The notes: generated by a model not told the origin, from the sequence alone. A stretch of 14,682 bases of DNA from Ruminococcaceae bacterium UBA3451 (GCA_002378845.1 DFRY01000023.1:3774-18455); one strand, 5' to 3'. Shown: positions 7,162 through 14,373, counted from the stretch's first letter. A program made the numbers and translations.

Positions 7162-7296
7162 CCGACTAATGCGGGAAGTGTACGGCCTTTTGAATTTTGG
7201 GCAAATGTCGGGGCCTGTCGGCTTCCAAAGAAGCGGGCCAATGTCTATATGGAACGGAAGCCTTTCCTAGCACCAAGGGCATCTATGAAGTATCAT
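7162..7296 (-). pseudogene. Amber-interrupted zinc-ribbon N-terminus of the membrane protein gene
   Basis: On the minus strand an ATG at 7296 follows AGGAGGGG at ideal spacing and an extended -10 (TGTTATAAT, TATAAT at 7330-7325). It reads MILHRCPWC, then TAG (7269-7267), then 35 more codons in the same frame into the ATG at 7161. The translated part holds half of a zinc ribbon (CPWC), and past the stop IDIGPLLWKPTG, CPKFKRPY and TSRISR. The expected second knuckle CPxC reads CPKF, so one Cys is lost as well. The complete gene would be 6619-7296, 225 codons before the stop. The simplest reading is a decaying gene; amber readthrough or recoding is the alternative. Confidence 0.65.
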
Positions 7297-7324
7297 AATT
7301 ACCCCTCCTGTATTTTCTGAATCA

Positions 7325-7333
7325 ATTATAACA
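7325..7333 (-). promoter_or_regulatory. Extended -10 promoter of the interrupted membrane protein gene
   Basis: Minus strand TGTTATAAT, with TATAAT at 7330-7325 and the TG of an extended -10 just upstream. No good -35 at 16-18 bases. It lies about 30 bp before the ATG at 7296. Confidence 0.4.
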
Positions 7334-7367
7334 TATTGCGGCAAAAAACTTTTCACGCAAAATATAT

Positions 7368-7396
7368 TTCTCATATCGTATAAATTGGATTATAAT
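7368..7396 (+). promoter_or_regulatory. Candidate promoter of the TIGR04076 gene
   Basis: TTCTCA (7368-7373), 17 bases, TATAAT (7391-7396), about 43 bp before the GTG start at 7439. The gap to the membrane protein gene is therefore a divergent promoter region. Confidence 0.5.
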
Positions 7397-7438
7397 ATGT
7401 CATAGGAAATATTGTCGCATAAAGGGAGGAGAAGAACG

Positions 7439-7762
7439 GTGAAAAACGTAAAAATAACTGTGATAAAAAAAGAGTTTTACTCGGAATTTGCAGAGGAATA
7501 TCTGGCTGACGGCAAAGCAGCAGGCCCATGCCCGATTTTAAATGTGGGGGATGAATTCATTTACGAAGGCGGCGCTCAAATGCCCGCCGGCTTTTGCCCC
7601 TGGGCCTGGATTGACCTCTACCGCGGAATCAGCATGTTATCTGCGGAAGGCATTACCCCGTGGTACAGAAAAAACGGCTCACAAATTCTTTGCTGCACCG
7701 ACGGCGTCCGGCCGGTTGTGTTTCGGGTTGAGGCGATTGAGAATGATTGCCAAAATGGATAA
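7439..7762 (+). CDS. TIGR04076-family small cysteine-containing protein
   Basis: The 107-residue product matches the pattern of the TIGR04076 family: a KITVIKKEF start, GPCP at 29-32, FCPWAW around 52-57, and the conserved CCTDGVRPVVF block (85-95). Cys31, Cys53, Cys85 and Cys86 are the obvious candidates for metal or redox chemistry, but the family has no established function. I chose GTG 7439 because GGGAGGAG lies directly upstream; an in-frame TTG at 7412 would overlap that site. It lies 70 bp upstream of the merR gene with no terminator between, though merR has its own promoter. It is divergent from the amber-interrupted membrane protein gene. Confidence 0.82.
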   Translation: MKNVKITVIKKEFYSEFAEEYLADGKAAGPCPILNVGDEFIYEGGAQMPAGFCPWAWIDLYRGISMLSAEGITPWYRKNGSQILCCTDGVRPVVFRVEAIENDCQNG

Positions 7763-7784
7763 ATGAAAAAATGGATTTTACCTA

Positions 7785-7815
7785 TTGACTGTTCCCTTGG
7801 GGTATGGCTTATGAT
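7785..7815 (+). promoter_or_regulatory. MerR-type promoter with 19-bp spacer and central operator
   Basis: TTGACT (7785-7790), a 19-base spacer (7791-7809) and TATGAT (7810-7815). The overlong spacer is the hallmark of MerR-activated promoters. A CCC-TT-GGG core (around 7794-7801) sits in the spacer as the likely operator. It drives the merR gene beginning at 7833, so autoregulation is expected. Confidence 0.6.
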
Positions 7816-7832
7816 AAATTCGAGGTGATAAA

Positions 7833-8708
7833 ATGCTCCTTCATGAAGTGTGCCAAATAACCGGACTAACCAAAAAAGCGATTGAATATTATATCAGCCA
7901 AGGTTTGTCCAACCCCGAAACCTTAGAAAACGGCTACCGGAATTTCACGGAACACGATGTCGAATTTCTGAAAAAAATATCGGTCTACCGCAAGCTTGGG
8001 CTTGGTATTGAAGAAATCCGGTCCGTACTCGCAGATGAAACAGGCGGAGTGTTACAAAAGCTGGCAGTACAAAAAAATTTGGATTTACAAAGAGAACAGA
8101 CAAAACAAGCCGTACTTGACCGCCTGATTTCCGGAACAGGCACAGCGGAAACAGAAGCCGCGCTGAATGCAATTGAACAGAACAAAACCGTAACCGATAA
8201 ACTTTTGGACGCCTTTCCGGGGTATTACGGCCGTTTTCTCTGCCTGTATTTTGCACGGTTTTTGAACGAACCGATTACCACTACGCAGCAGCAATCCGCT
8301 TATGATGAAATTCTGAAGTTTCTTGACGATGCTGTAACCCTTTCTTTCCCCGAGGAAGTGCAGAATTATCTGGATGAAAGCACTCGTACAGTCAATACGG
8401 AAGCGATACTTAAAATGACCGAACAGTCGGAAAAACTTGTCGAAAATCCCGAACAGTACCTTGCTGAAAACAAAGAAACGCTCGATTGGTATTTGAACTA
8501 TAAAAAATCGGACGAATATAAAAATTCCCCCGCTTTCAAAATGCAGGAAATGCTGAAAGAGTTTAACCAGACCAGCGGATATTATCATGTATTTCTTCCT
8601 GCAATGAAAAAGTTAAGCGATTCTTACGCAAAATATTTTCAGCAGATGGAAACGGCAAATCATAAATTCCTTACAAAGTATCCCGAATATGCGGATTTTG
8701 AGGAATAG
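7833..8708 (+). CDS. MerR-family transcriptional regulator with uncharacterised helical C-terminal domain
   Basis: The 291-residue product starts with a MerR winged helix: EVCQITGLTKKAIEYYISQGL (5-25), NGYRNFTEHDVEFLKKI (33-49) and the LGLGIEEIRSVL helix (55-66). A linker helix (about 75-95) and a largely helical C-terminal region of some 190 residues follow, rich in Tyr, Phe and acidic residues. That region lacks the GyrI-like domain of multidrug MerR sensors and the Cys metal site of metal sensors, so the effector is unknown. ATG 7833 has GAGGTGAT a few bases upstream. The 19-bp-spacer promoter just before it suggests autoregulation. No obvious target gene follows; a perfect terminator closes it at 8778-8815. 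Confidence 0.85.
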   Translation: MLLHEVCQITGLTKKAIEYYISQGLSNPETLENGYRNFTEHDVEFLKKISVYRKLGLGIEEIRSVLADETGGVLQKLAVQKNLDLQREQTKQAVLDRLISGTGTAETEAALNAIEQNKTVTDKLLDAFPGYYGRFLCLYFARFLNEPITTTQQQSAYDEILKFLDDAVTLSFPEEVQNYLDESTRTVNTEAILKMTEQSEKLVENPEQYLAENKETLDWYLNYKKSDEYKNSPAFKMQEMLKEFNQTSGYYHVFLPAMKKLSDSYAKYFQQMETANHKFLTKYPEYADFEE

Positions 8709-8777
8709 GATTCGGCACGGCCTACCCGGACCAAACGCCTTCTTTTACATGGTACCCAAATCTCCTAACATGCGATT

Positions 8778-8818
8778 AAGCGGTCTTGCTCTGAATAACA
8801 AGAGCAAGACCGCTTTTC
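8778..8818 (+). terminator. Terminator after the merR gene
   Basis: A perfect 15-bp stem (8778-8792 with 8801-8815), loop GAATAACA, then TTT following the TT of the descending arm. It also sits about 55 bp beyond the end of the convergent araC gene and might act weakly for it. Confidence 0.8.
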
Positions 8819-8869
8819 AGTTTGTATCATTTACAACGGCAATACTGCACTTTTCCGCACTTTTTAATT

Positions 8870-9823
8870 TTACACTCTGGATGATTTGCGTAGCTGGGCA
8901 ATATCCCTCCCCGGCGAGGCACCGAAAAAGCCGCTGTAATCACGGCTGAACTGCGAACCGCTCACGTATCCCACCATTCTGCAGGCAGTGGTTGCGTCCA
9001 TTTGGCGAGAAAGCATTAAACGCCGCGCCTCTTGTAAACGGAGCGCTTTTTGATATTGCATCGGCGTGATGGAGGTAACCGCCTTAAAGTGCTCATAAAA
9101 AGAAGATATGCTCATATGGGTTAGGTCGGCAAGTTCCGCCACTTTTACCTGCTGAGAATAATTTTTTCGCAGCCAGTCAATTGCGTCAGCAACATGATGT
9201 ACGCCGGAGTCCGCAAAACCCATTTCTGCTACATGGATGCCAATGGGACTGCGAAGAAGACGGATTAAGATTTCTTCTATGATAAGCGGGCCAAACAATT
9301 CGGCGTCACCCGGCTTTTGCAGGCATTCCATCAGTCTTATTACCGCGTTAATTATGGCTTCGTCGGCATTCACGACATAACCCGATTTTCTTCCGCTCAC
9401 AGGCGGAAGTCCATGGGGAAATATCTTTAATACCAGCTCCGCGATTTTCTGCGGGTCCAAGTCCAGCCTGACAGTAAGAAGGGGTTCGGCTTTACTTGCG
9501 TTTGTGACCTTTAAAGCAACCGGCAGGGCAACCGGATGCATCATCATTTGGCTTCTGCAAAACGGGTATGTTTCATGCCCGATTGTAATGGACTTTGCCC
9601 CCTGAGCCACAATACCCAACGAGGGGGAATAGAACGTCTTTATAAAATCAGATTCAATATTTGAATAACGGGCAATATACAAACCGGGAATAGACAAGCT
9701 TGTAATACCGTCATATGAAGTGAAACTGTATAACAGGCTTGCCAGCCGAGTCATTTGAGCATCGAACTCATCCGTAATACTGTCCGGCTTTGCAGAAACA
9801 GAGTTTTCATTTGTTACGCTCAT
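8870..9823 (-). CDS. AraC-family regulator with AraC_N domain
   Basis: The 317-residue product has an N-terminal AraC_N-type (PF06719-like) beta-barrel sensor region at about 40-195 (IPGLYIARY, SPSLGIVAQGAKSI, HPVALPVA, GRKSGYVVN) and a C-terminal double helix-turn-helix (about 226-247 and 275-296, with MSISSFYEHFKAVT and VGYVSGSQFSRDYSGFFGASP). This layout is that of E. coli YqhC-like regulators that control aldehyde or alcohol reductases in some bacteria. AAGGAG lies 10 bp before the ATG. It is third in a row with padR and the MFS gene on the same strand, 79 bp after the transporter with no clear terminator, so it may be cotranscribed. Whether it controls the transporter or the distant reductases is inference. 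Confidence 0.88.
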   Translation of the reverse strand: MSVTNENSVSAKPDSITDEFDAQMTRLASLLYSFTSYDGITSLSIPGLYIARYSNIESDFIKTFYSPSLGIVAQGAKSITIGHETYPFCRSQMMMHPVALPVALKVTNASKAEPLLTVRLDLDPQKIAELVLKIFPHGLPPVSGRKSGYVVNADEAIINAVIRLMECLQKPGDAELFGPLIIEEILIRLLRSPIGIHVAEMGFADSGVHHVADAIDWLRKNYSQQVKVAELADLTHMSISSFYEHFKAVTSITPMQYQKALRLQEARRLMLSRQMDATTACRMVGYVSGSQFSRDYSGFFGASPGRDIAQLRKSSRV

Positions 9824-9902
9824 GTTGAAATGACTCCTTATCCATTTATTCAGTCCGGGTTTAACCGTAAGTCTTTTTCATTCCATCTTTCACCGGGTAT
9901 CA

Positions 9903-11267
9903 TCAGCCGATTGTGGCCTGACCAATATCCTTTGGTAAAAATAGTGTTTCAATCACCGGGAATATCATCAACAAACCGAGAAAAATAAATCCCAGTTCAT
10001 ATGCTGTTGTAACAGAGGTAAAAAATTGCAATACACTTACCACAACCGTAATAAGCGATATTCCCAGTCCCTGCGCCAACGTTTGTAAAACAGAATTCAA
10101 CGTATTTGCACTGTTCCGGTCTTCAGGCGGTATTTCAGAAAAGCTCAGACCGTTGTAAGCCGTTAAAGCAAGCGAACGCCCTACCCCTGAAATAAAGGCC
10201 AAAAGGATGATTAAAACAGGTACGGTATTCGGTTGGATGAAAGCCAACGCGATTGACGTGACAAAAACCATTCCATAGGCTGAAAATAACGCGCCGCGAT
10301 AACCTAATTTGCGGATAATGGAATTGGTAAATGGTTTGATTCCAATATTTCCGACAAAAATAAACAGCACATAACTTCCTGCTTTTACTGCGGACCATTG
10401 AAATACCGTTTGCAAAAAAATAGTCAGTACAAAAGGCAACGCCCCAACGCATAACCACAAAACGGAACCGCTTGTCTGGCAGATTCGAAAAGAAGTCATT
10501 TTCAACGCATTAAGCGAAAATAATGGAGCGGAACTTTTTCTTAAATGCCGGTAAACAACAAAACCGATCATCAGTCCGAGGATAAACAACCCGAAAGCAC
10601 CCAGCCAATAGTTTCTTCCGTGAGTCGCCAGCTCTGCCGCTGTTAAAACCATTCCGGCTGCCAATGCAACTTCTATAAATCCTACTACGTCAAAGGCAGG
10701 TGCTTCACTGATCGGATCTGCGTCAATTAATTTTGTTCCGAATAATACAATAATTAAACCGATTGGAATGTTAATCAGGAAAATCCAATGCCAACTCCAA
10801 TAGGTAACGATAAATCCTCCCACCATCGGCGCGATTGCGGGCGCGATCAACGCGGGCCAAATCAAGTAGCTCACCATTTTTAAAAGCTGGGATGCCGGCG
10901 TTTTTTCCAATACAATCAGTCTTGCCGTCGGTGTCATCAAAGCCCCTGCAATCCCTTGTATAATTCGCATTACCAAAAGGATTACGAAATTCGACGCTAA
11001 CGCATTCCCTAACGAGGTAACGGTAAAGAGGATTACTGAAAGAATCCAAATTTTCTTTTTGCCGAACCGGTTCGCCATCCATCCGCTTAACGGGATAAAA
11101 ATAGCGACCGTGATTAAATAAACACTGACGGTCAACGCAATTGTTGCCGAACTTGTATGAAAATACTGCGCCATTTTAGGTAATGCGGTAGTTACGATTG
11201 TGCCGTCCAAAATCTCCATAAGCAGGCTGGCGGCCATTAATAACGCGATTTTTATTTCTTTGTTCAT
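9903..11267 (-). CDS. DHA2-family MFS multidrug efflux transporter
   Basis: The 454-residue membrane protein is rich in hydrophobic helices, near the 14-helix layout of the drug:H+ antiporter 2 (EmrB/QacA) family. Visible motifs are LDGTIVTTALP in helix 1 (20-30), the motif A loop GWMANRFGKKK (62-72), RIIQGIAGALMTPT after helix 4 (101-114), and the motif C antiporter region APAIAPMVGGF with WSWHWIFLINIPIG (142-170). It should expel hydrophobic drugs or similar compounds using the proton gradient; the substrate cannot be read. Its ATG overlaps the stop of padR by 4 bases (ATGA), so it is translationally coupled to that repressor and probably under its control. Slightly shorter than EmrB, but no break is visible. 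Confidence 0.92.
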   Translation of the reverse strand: MNKEIKIALLMAASLLMEILDGTIVTTALPKMAQYFHTSSATIALTVSVYLITVAIFIPLSGWMANRFGKKKIWILSVILFTVTSLGNALASNFVILLVMRIIQGIAGALMTPTARLIVLEKTPASQLLKMVSYLIWPALIAPAIAPMVGGFIVTYWSWHWIFLINIPIGLIIVLFGTKLIDADPISEAPAFDVVGFIEVALAAGMVLTAAELATHGRNYWLGAFGLFILGLMIGFVVYRHLRKSSAPLFSLNALKMTSFRICQTSGSVLWLCVGALPFVLTIFLQTVFQWSAVKAGSYVLFIFVGNIGIKPFTNSIIRKLGYRGALFSAYGMVFVTSIALAFIQPNTVPVLIILLAFISGVGRSLALTAYNGLSFSEIPPEDRNSANTLNSVLQTLAQGLGISLITVVVSVLQFFTSVTTAYELGFIFLGLLMIFPVIETLFLPKDIGQATIG

Positions 11268-11806
11268 TCGATTCCTGTTCCAATCCTCAATTCATATTTA
11301 AATTTGTCAATCCATTCAATTGCGACCTGAGCCTGCCGCAACCGCAGTTCGAACTTTTTACTTGCATACCAGTGGTCCTTTGACTTTTCATCCGATAATT
11401 TCTTCAGCGCGTTTTGCGTATTTTCGATAATCTCTTTTTGTTCCTGATAGAATTGTTCTAATAATTGGATTTGTTCCTCTAAGGTCAGGTGCTGCATCAC
11501 ATCAAGCTTAATCAAATAAATGTCGTCATTGTGCGCGCCGTTCGGAACAGGCAATTCCATCAATTCAAAAAAACGCTTTTTCCCCGCTTCCGTAATTGTG
11601 GCAACCTTTTTGTTTTTTCCATCCATCCGTTCAATGGGAACCATCTGCAAAAGGCCTTCTGCTTCAAGCTTTTCAAGCAGAGGATAAATTACGCCGTAGC
11701 TGATTTTACGATGACGGCCTAACGAGGTTTGTAATGCATGATGCAGGTCATAACCGCTTTGCGGCCCTTCCATTAACTCCCCTAAAATAAAAAGTTCATT
11801 CATCAT
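11264..11806 (-). CDS. PadR-family transcriptional regulator
   Basis: The 180-residue product carries a PadR winged helix-turn-helix at residues about 1-85 (ELFILGELMEGPQSGYDL, KISYGVIYPLLEKLEAEGLL, ITEAGKKRFFELM) and a C-terminal helical dimerisation part (about 95-175) like Vir_act_alpha_C. PadR proteins of this layout usually repress an adjacent drug transporter and are released by its substrates. The stop overlaps the start of the MFS gene by 4 bases. A 9-bp dyad lies inside its own promoter (11842-11870), so autorepression with the transporter is likely. The ATG at 11806 is followed by a second ATG; GGTGG is upstream. Confidence 0.92.
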   Translation of the reverse strand: MMNELFILGELMEGPQSGYDLHHALQTSLGRHRKISYGVIYPLLEKLEAEGLLQMVPIERMDGKNKKVATITEAGKKRFFELMELPVPNGAHNDDIYLIKLDVMQHLTLEEQIQLLEQFYQEQKEIIENTQNALKKLSDEKSKDHWYASKKFELRLRQAQVAIEWIDKFKYELRIGTGIE

Positions 11807-11841
11807 ATCAAATTTACCACCAATATCTAAAAGATGTACAC

Positions 11842-11870
11842 ATTATATATCGTTTAGATATATAAATCAA
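11842..11870 (-). promoter_or_regulatory. padR-MFS promoter with embedded PadR operator
   Basis: On the minus strand TTGATT (11870-11865), 17 bases, TATAAT (11847-11842). A perfect 9-bp inverted repeat TTATATATC-GTTTA-GATATATAA covers 11843-11865, filling the spacer and touching both boxes. A bound dimer would block RNA polymerase. The AT-rich dyad resembles known PadR-family sites in general form. Confidence 0.75.
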
Positions 11871-11946
11871 CCGTTATCAATAATTTGGAGAATCAGGCAA
11901 AAAGAGAAAAATTTGAGGCAAACATCCTCCTGCGGAATCCAATATA

Positions 11947-12033
11947 ATGAATACAATCACACAAATACGGACGAACGCGCTGTTGCCGGGCGGTTTCTAT
12001 TTGGGCGCCAGCGTAAAGCCGTTAGGTGAATGA
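11947..12033 (+). other. Possible 28-codon open frame, perhaps a gene remnant
   Basis: In the 266 bp between the padR promoter and the SDR ribosome site, an ATG at 11947 opens 28 codons ending TGA at 12031-12033 (contains LLPGGFYLGASVKPLGE). Codon third positions look coding-like, but there is no ribosome binding site, no family I recognise, and the frame is short. It may be a 3-prime scrap of a lost gene. Nothing else is evident in this gap, and no good promoter for the SDR gene could be assigned. Confidence 0.2.
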
Positions 12034-12136
12034 ATTTTATAAAAGATTGCAGATTTTTCCCCGTTCGGAAGTATTTTACAGCCAACAGGGACAATCTGAC
12101 GGAAACCGTAAAAACAGAAGGAAAAGGAGAATTTTT

Positions 12137-13033
12137 ATGCGAATATTTGTAACAGGCGCAACCGGCTTTGTTGGGTCGGCGGTTGTACAGGAATTGCTTC
12201 ATGCTGGTTACGAGGTAACCGGCCTTGCGCGCTCAGACGAAGCCGAAAAGTCTCTTATTGCAGCCGGAGCACAGGTGCAAAAAGGCGACCTTGATGACCT
12301 TGAAAGCTTACGTAACGGAGCAGCCGGCGCAGACGGAGTAATTCACACAGCTTTTAACCATGATTTTTCAAAGTTTAAAGCCAACTGCGAAGCCGACAAA
12401 CGCGCTGTTGAACTGTTTGGAAACGTATTGGCCGGTTCAGACCGTCCTCTGATTATCACTTCGGCAATCGGAATTCTTCCGCAGGGGCATTTGGTAACAG
12501 AGGAAACCGTTCCGACTTCCGGGCCGGCGGCGCACCCCCGTGCAGCTTCGGAAGAGGCGGCGGTCGCGGCCGGAGAAAACGGCGTTCGAACCAGCGTAAT
12601 CCGTTTAGCACCAACGGTTCACGGGGAAGGGGATCATAACTTTATTCCCACATTAATAAGTTTGGCTAAGGAAAAGGGAATTTCCGCATATATCGGCGAT
12701 GGCAACAATCGGTGGCCGGCCGTACACAGGCTCGATACCGCCCGTTTGTTCCGGCTTGTACTTGAAAAAGGTACCGCGGGCAGCCGTTACCATGCGGTTG
12801 CAGAGGAAGGGATTCCCTTCCGGGAAATCGCCGCTGTAATCGGCCGCCAGTTAAATGTACCGGTTGTCAGCATAACACCCGGGGAAGCCGCAAATCATTT
12901 TGGGTGGTTCACAAATTTTGCTTCCATGGATATTCCGTCTTCCAGTCAGCTTACAAGGGAGCAGCTGGCATGGCAGCCAACACAGCTCGGACTGATACAA
13001 GATCTTACTCTTCCGCACTATTTTCAATTTTAA
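12137..13033 (+). CDS. Atypical extended SDR, NAD(P)-dependent epimerase/dehydratase-like
   Basis: The 298-residue product has the N-terminal Rossmann motif GATGFVG (7-13), the DLDD acidic turn (51-54), IITSAIG after beta-5 (107-112) and the RLAPTVHGEGDHNFIP segment (156-171), all typical of extended short-chain dehydrogenases. The usual YxxxK catalytic pair is absent: where it should lie the sequence reads HPRAASEEAA (133-142). This fits a recognised subgroup of proteins annotated as NAD-dependent epimerase/dehydratase, often with the same WPAVHRLD block (193-200), whose reaction is not settled. AAGGAG lies 7 bp before ATG 12137. It appears monocistronic and ends at a strong terminator. Substrate unknown; loss of Tyr/Lys argues for either altered chemistry or a cofactor-sensing role. 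Confidence 0.88.
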   Translation: MRIFVTGATGFVGSAVVQELLHAGYEVTGLARSDEAEKSLIAAGAQVQKGDLDDLESLRNGAAGADGVIHTAFNHDFSKFKANCEADKRAVELFGNVLAGSDRPLIITSAIGILPQGHLVTEETVPTSGPAAHPRAASEEAAVAAGENGVRTSVIRLAPTVHGEGDHNFIPTLISLAKEKGISAYIGDGNNRWPAVHRLDTARLFRLVLEKGTAGSRYHAVAEEGIPFREIAAVIGRQLNVPVVSITPGEAANHFGWFTNFASMDIPSSSQLTREQLAWQPTQLGLIQDLTLPHYFQF

Positions 13034-13080
13034 ATCCAAAAGCAAAACAGCCCCCCTTCAATAAATTGCCTGAATCAGCC

Positions 13081-13117
13081 AAAAGGACCGCAGTTCCTTG
13101 AACTGCGGTCCTTTTTT
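13081..13117. terminator. Terminator between SDR and aldo/keto reductase genes
   Basis: A perfect 15-bp stem (13081-13095 with 13101-13115), loop CCTTG, with TTTTTT closing the plus-strand side and AAAA opening the other, so it can work in both directions for the two convergent genes. Confidence 0.85.
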
Positions 13118-13178
13118 ATCACCGATAAAACTTCAGGCAGCCCCATTGTGCGCTGCAACGAAGCTGCATCTTTTCTTT

Positions 13179-14321
13179 TTACTTTGTCAGCCGGTTAAGA
13201 AACGAAGCTGTATCTTCCGCAAGTTCTTCATGGGACAGCTTCAGCAAATCGGGAATTTTTAATTCCTGCGGGCAGTGCTGCATACAAAGTCCGCACGAAA
13301 CACACTGGTCCGCCCCGGTTCCTTCGGGCACAAAGCTGCGCTGGTACACAAGCCGGTCGATTACGTTTGGCTTGGCAAGCTGATAGCTGTTATATAACCG
13401 AAAAATTTCGGGGATGTTTACACCGCTCGGGCAGGGCATGCAGTACCGGCAGCCGGTGCAGCCAATGCTCCGTTTGGACTCGTAAACCCCGCGAATCTGT
13501 GCGATGAACTGCAAATCCTCCTCGCTCATAACGCCGGCTTTTGCCTCATCAAAAATACGCAGATTATCTTTCAGCTGCTCCAGACTGCTTGTTCCGCTTA
13601 AAACAACCGAAACCTCCGGCATATTATAAAGCCAGCGGAAACACCATTCCGCCAAAGAGCGTTTTTCCGGGTACTGTTCCAACAGTTCGTGCACTTCAGC
13701 GGGAACGTTGTTCAAAAGCGTTCCCCCGCGCAGCGGCTCCATAATGACCGCAGCCATTCCCTTTTGCGCGGCATACCTTACCCCCTCCGCGCCGACCTGA
13801 TGGTGCTCGTCCAGAATGTTCAGCTGAATTTGCGACATTTCCCAGTCGTATGCATCGGCAATTTCCTTGTAATGTTCCAACGTGCTGTGAATGGAAAACG
13901 CCTTATGCCCGATTTTTCCCTTTTCGACCATCTTGTCCAAAAAAGTAAAGCCGTCAAACCGCTTTACTTTTTCCCAGTTGTCCGGGTACAGGTTGTGGAG
14001 CAGGTACACGTCGATGTGGTCGGTGCCCAGACGTTCCAATTCTTCATCCAGACATTTTTCAAAATCTTCGTGCTTTGTAATTTTCCAAATCGGGCTTTTG
14101 GTTGCAAGGTACGTTTTGCTGCGGTAGCCGTCTTTCAGCGCTTTTCCCGTAATCACTTCGCTGCCCTCATACACATATGCGGTGTCCAAATAATTTACGC
14201 CGTGGTCAATGGCGTAACGTACCATTTCAATGGCGTCCTTTTCGTCTTTGGGGAAACGCATACAACCAAGGCCGAACCGCGAAACCTTCAAACCGGTTTT
14301 TCCGTATTGCGTATATTCCAA
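13179..14321 (-). CDS. Aldo/keto reductase with C-terminal 4Fe-4S motifs
   Basis: The 380-residue product is an (alpha/beta)8 aldo/keto reductase with a ferredoxin-like tail. Catalytic residues are all present: Asp46 and Tyr51 (LDTAYVY), Lys75 (LATKSP) and His109 (YLLHN). The tail has two cysteine sets: Cys288, 291, 294, 297-Pro and Cys340, 343, 346, 350-Pro, the second being the classic CxxCxxCxxxCP. Such enzymes are frequent in anaerobes and probably pass electrons between NAD(P)H or ferredoxin and a carbonyl. I prefer the TTG start at 14321 (MEYTQYGKTG) because GGAG lies 8 bp upstream and the family normally begins MEY; a GTG at 14330 overlaps that site. It is divergent from merR, whose operator lies in this gene's promoter. 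Confidence 0.9.
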   Translation of the reverse strand: MEYTQYGKTGLKVSRFGLGCMRFPKDEKDAIEMVRYAIDHGVNYLDTAYVYEGSEVITGKALKDGYRSKTYLATKSPIWKITKHEDFEKCLDEELERLGTDHIDVYLLHNLYPDNWEKVKRFDGFTFLDKMVEKGKIGHKAFSIHSTLEHYKEIADAYDWEMSQIQLNILDEHHQVGAEGVRYAAQKGMAAVIMEPLRGGTLLNNVPAEVHELLEQYPEKRSLAEWCFRWLYNMPEVSVVLSGTSSLEQLKDNLRIFDEAKAGVMSEEDLQFIAQIRGVYESKRSIGCTGCRYCMPCPSGVNIPEIFRLYNSYQLAKPNVIDRLVYQRSFVPEGTGADQCVSCGLCMQHCPQELKIPDLLKLSHEELAEDTASFLNRLTK

Positions 14322-14373
14322 ATTTCTCACTCCGTTCTTTTTGCTTAACTCGGGTTATTTCGTTCTTTCAGTA

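Noticed and set aside
8085..8588. 167-codon minus-strand frame opposite the MerR gene
   Set aside because: Antisense shadow; no ribosome site and Phe/Ile-rich low-information translation.
13689..14348. 219-codon plus-strand frame opposite the aldo/keto reductase
   Set aside because: Mirror of a well conserved enzyme with all catalytic residues; the translation is Phe/Val-rich without domain features.
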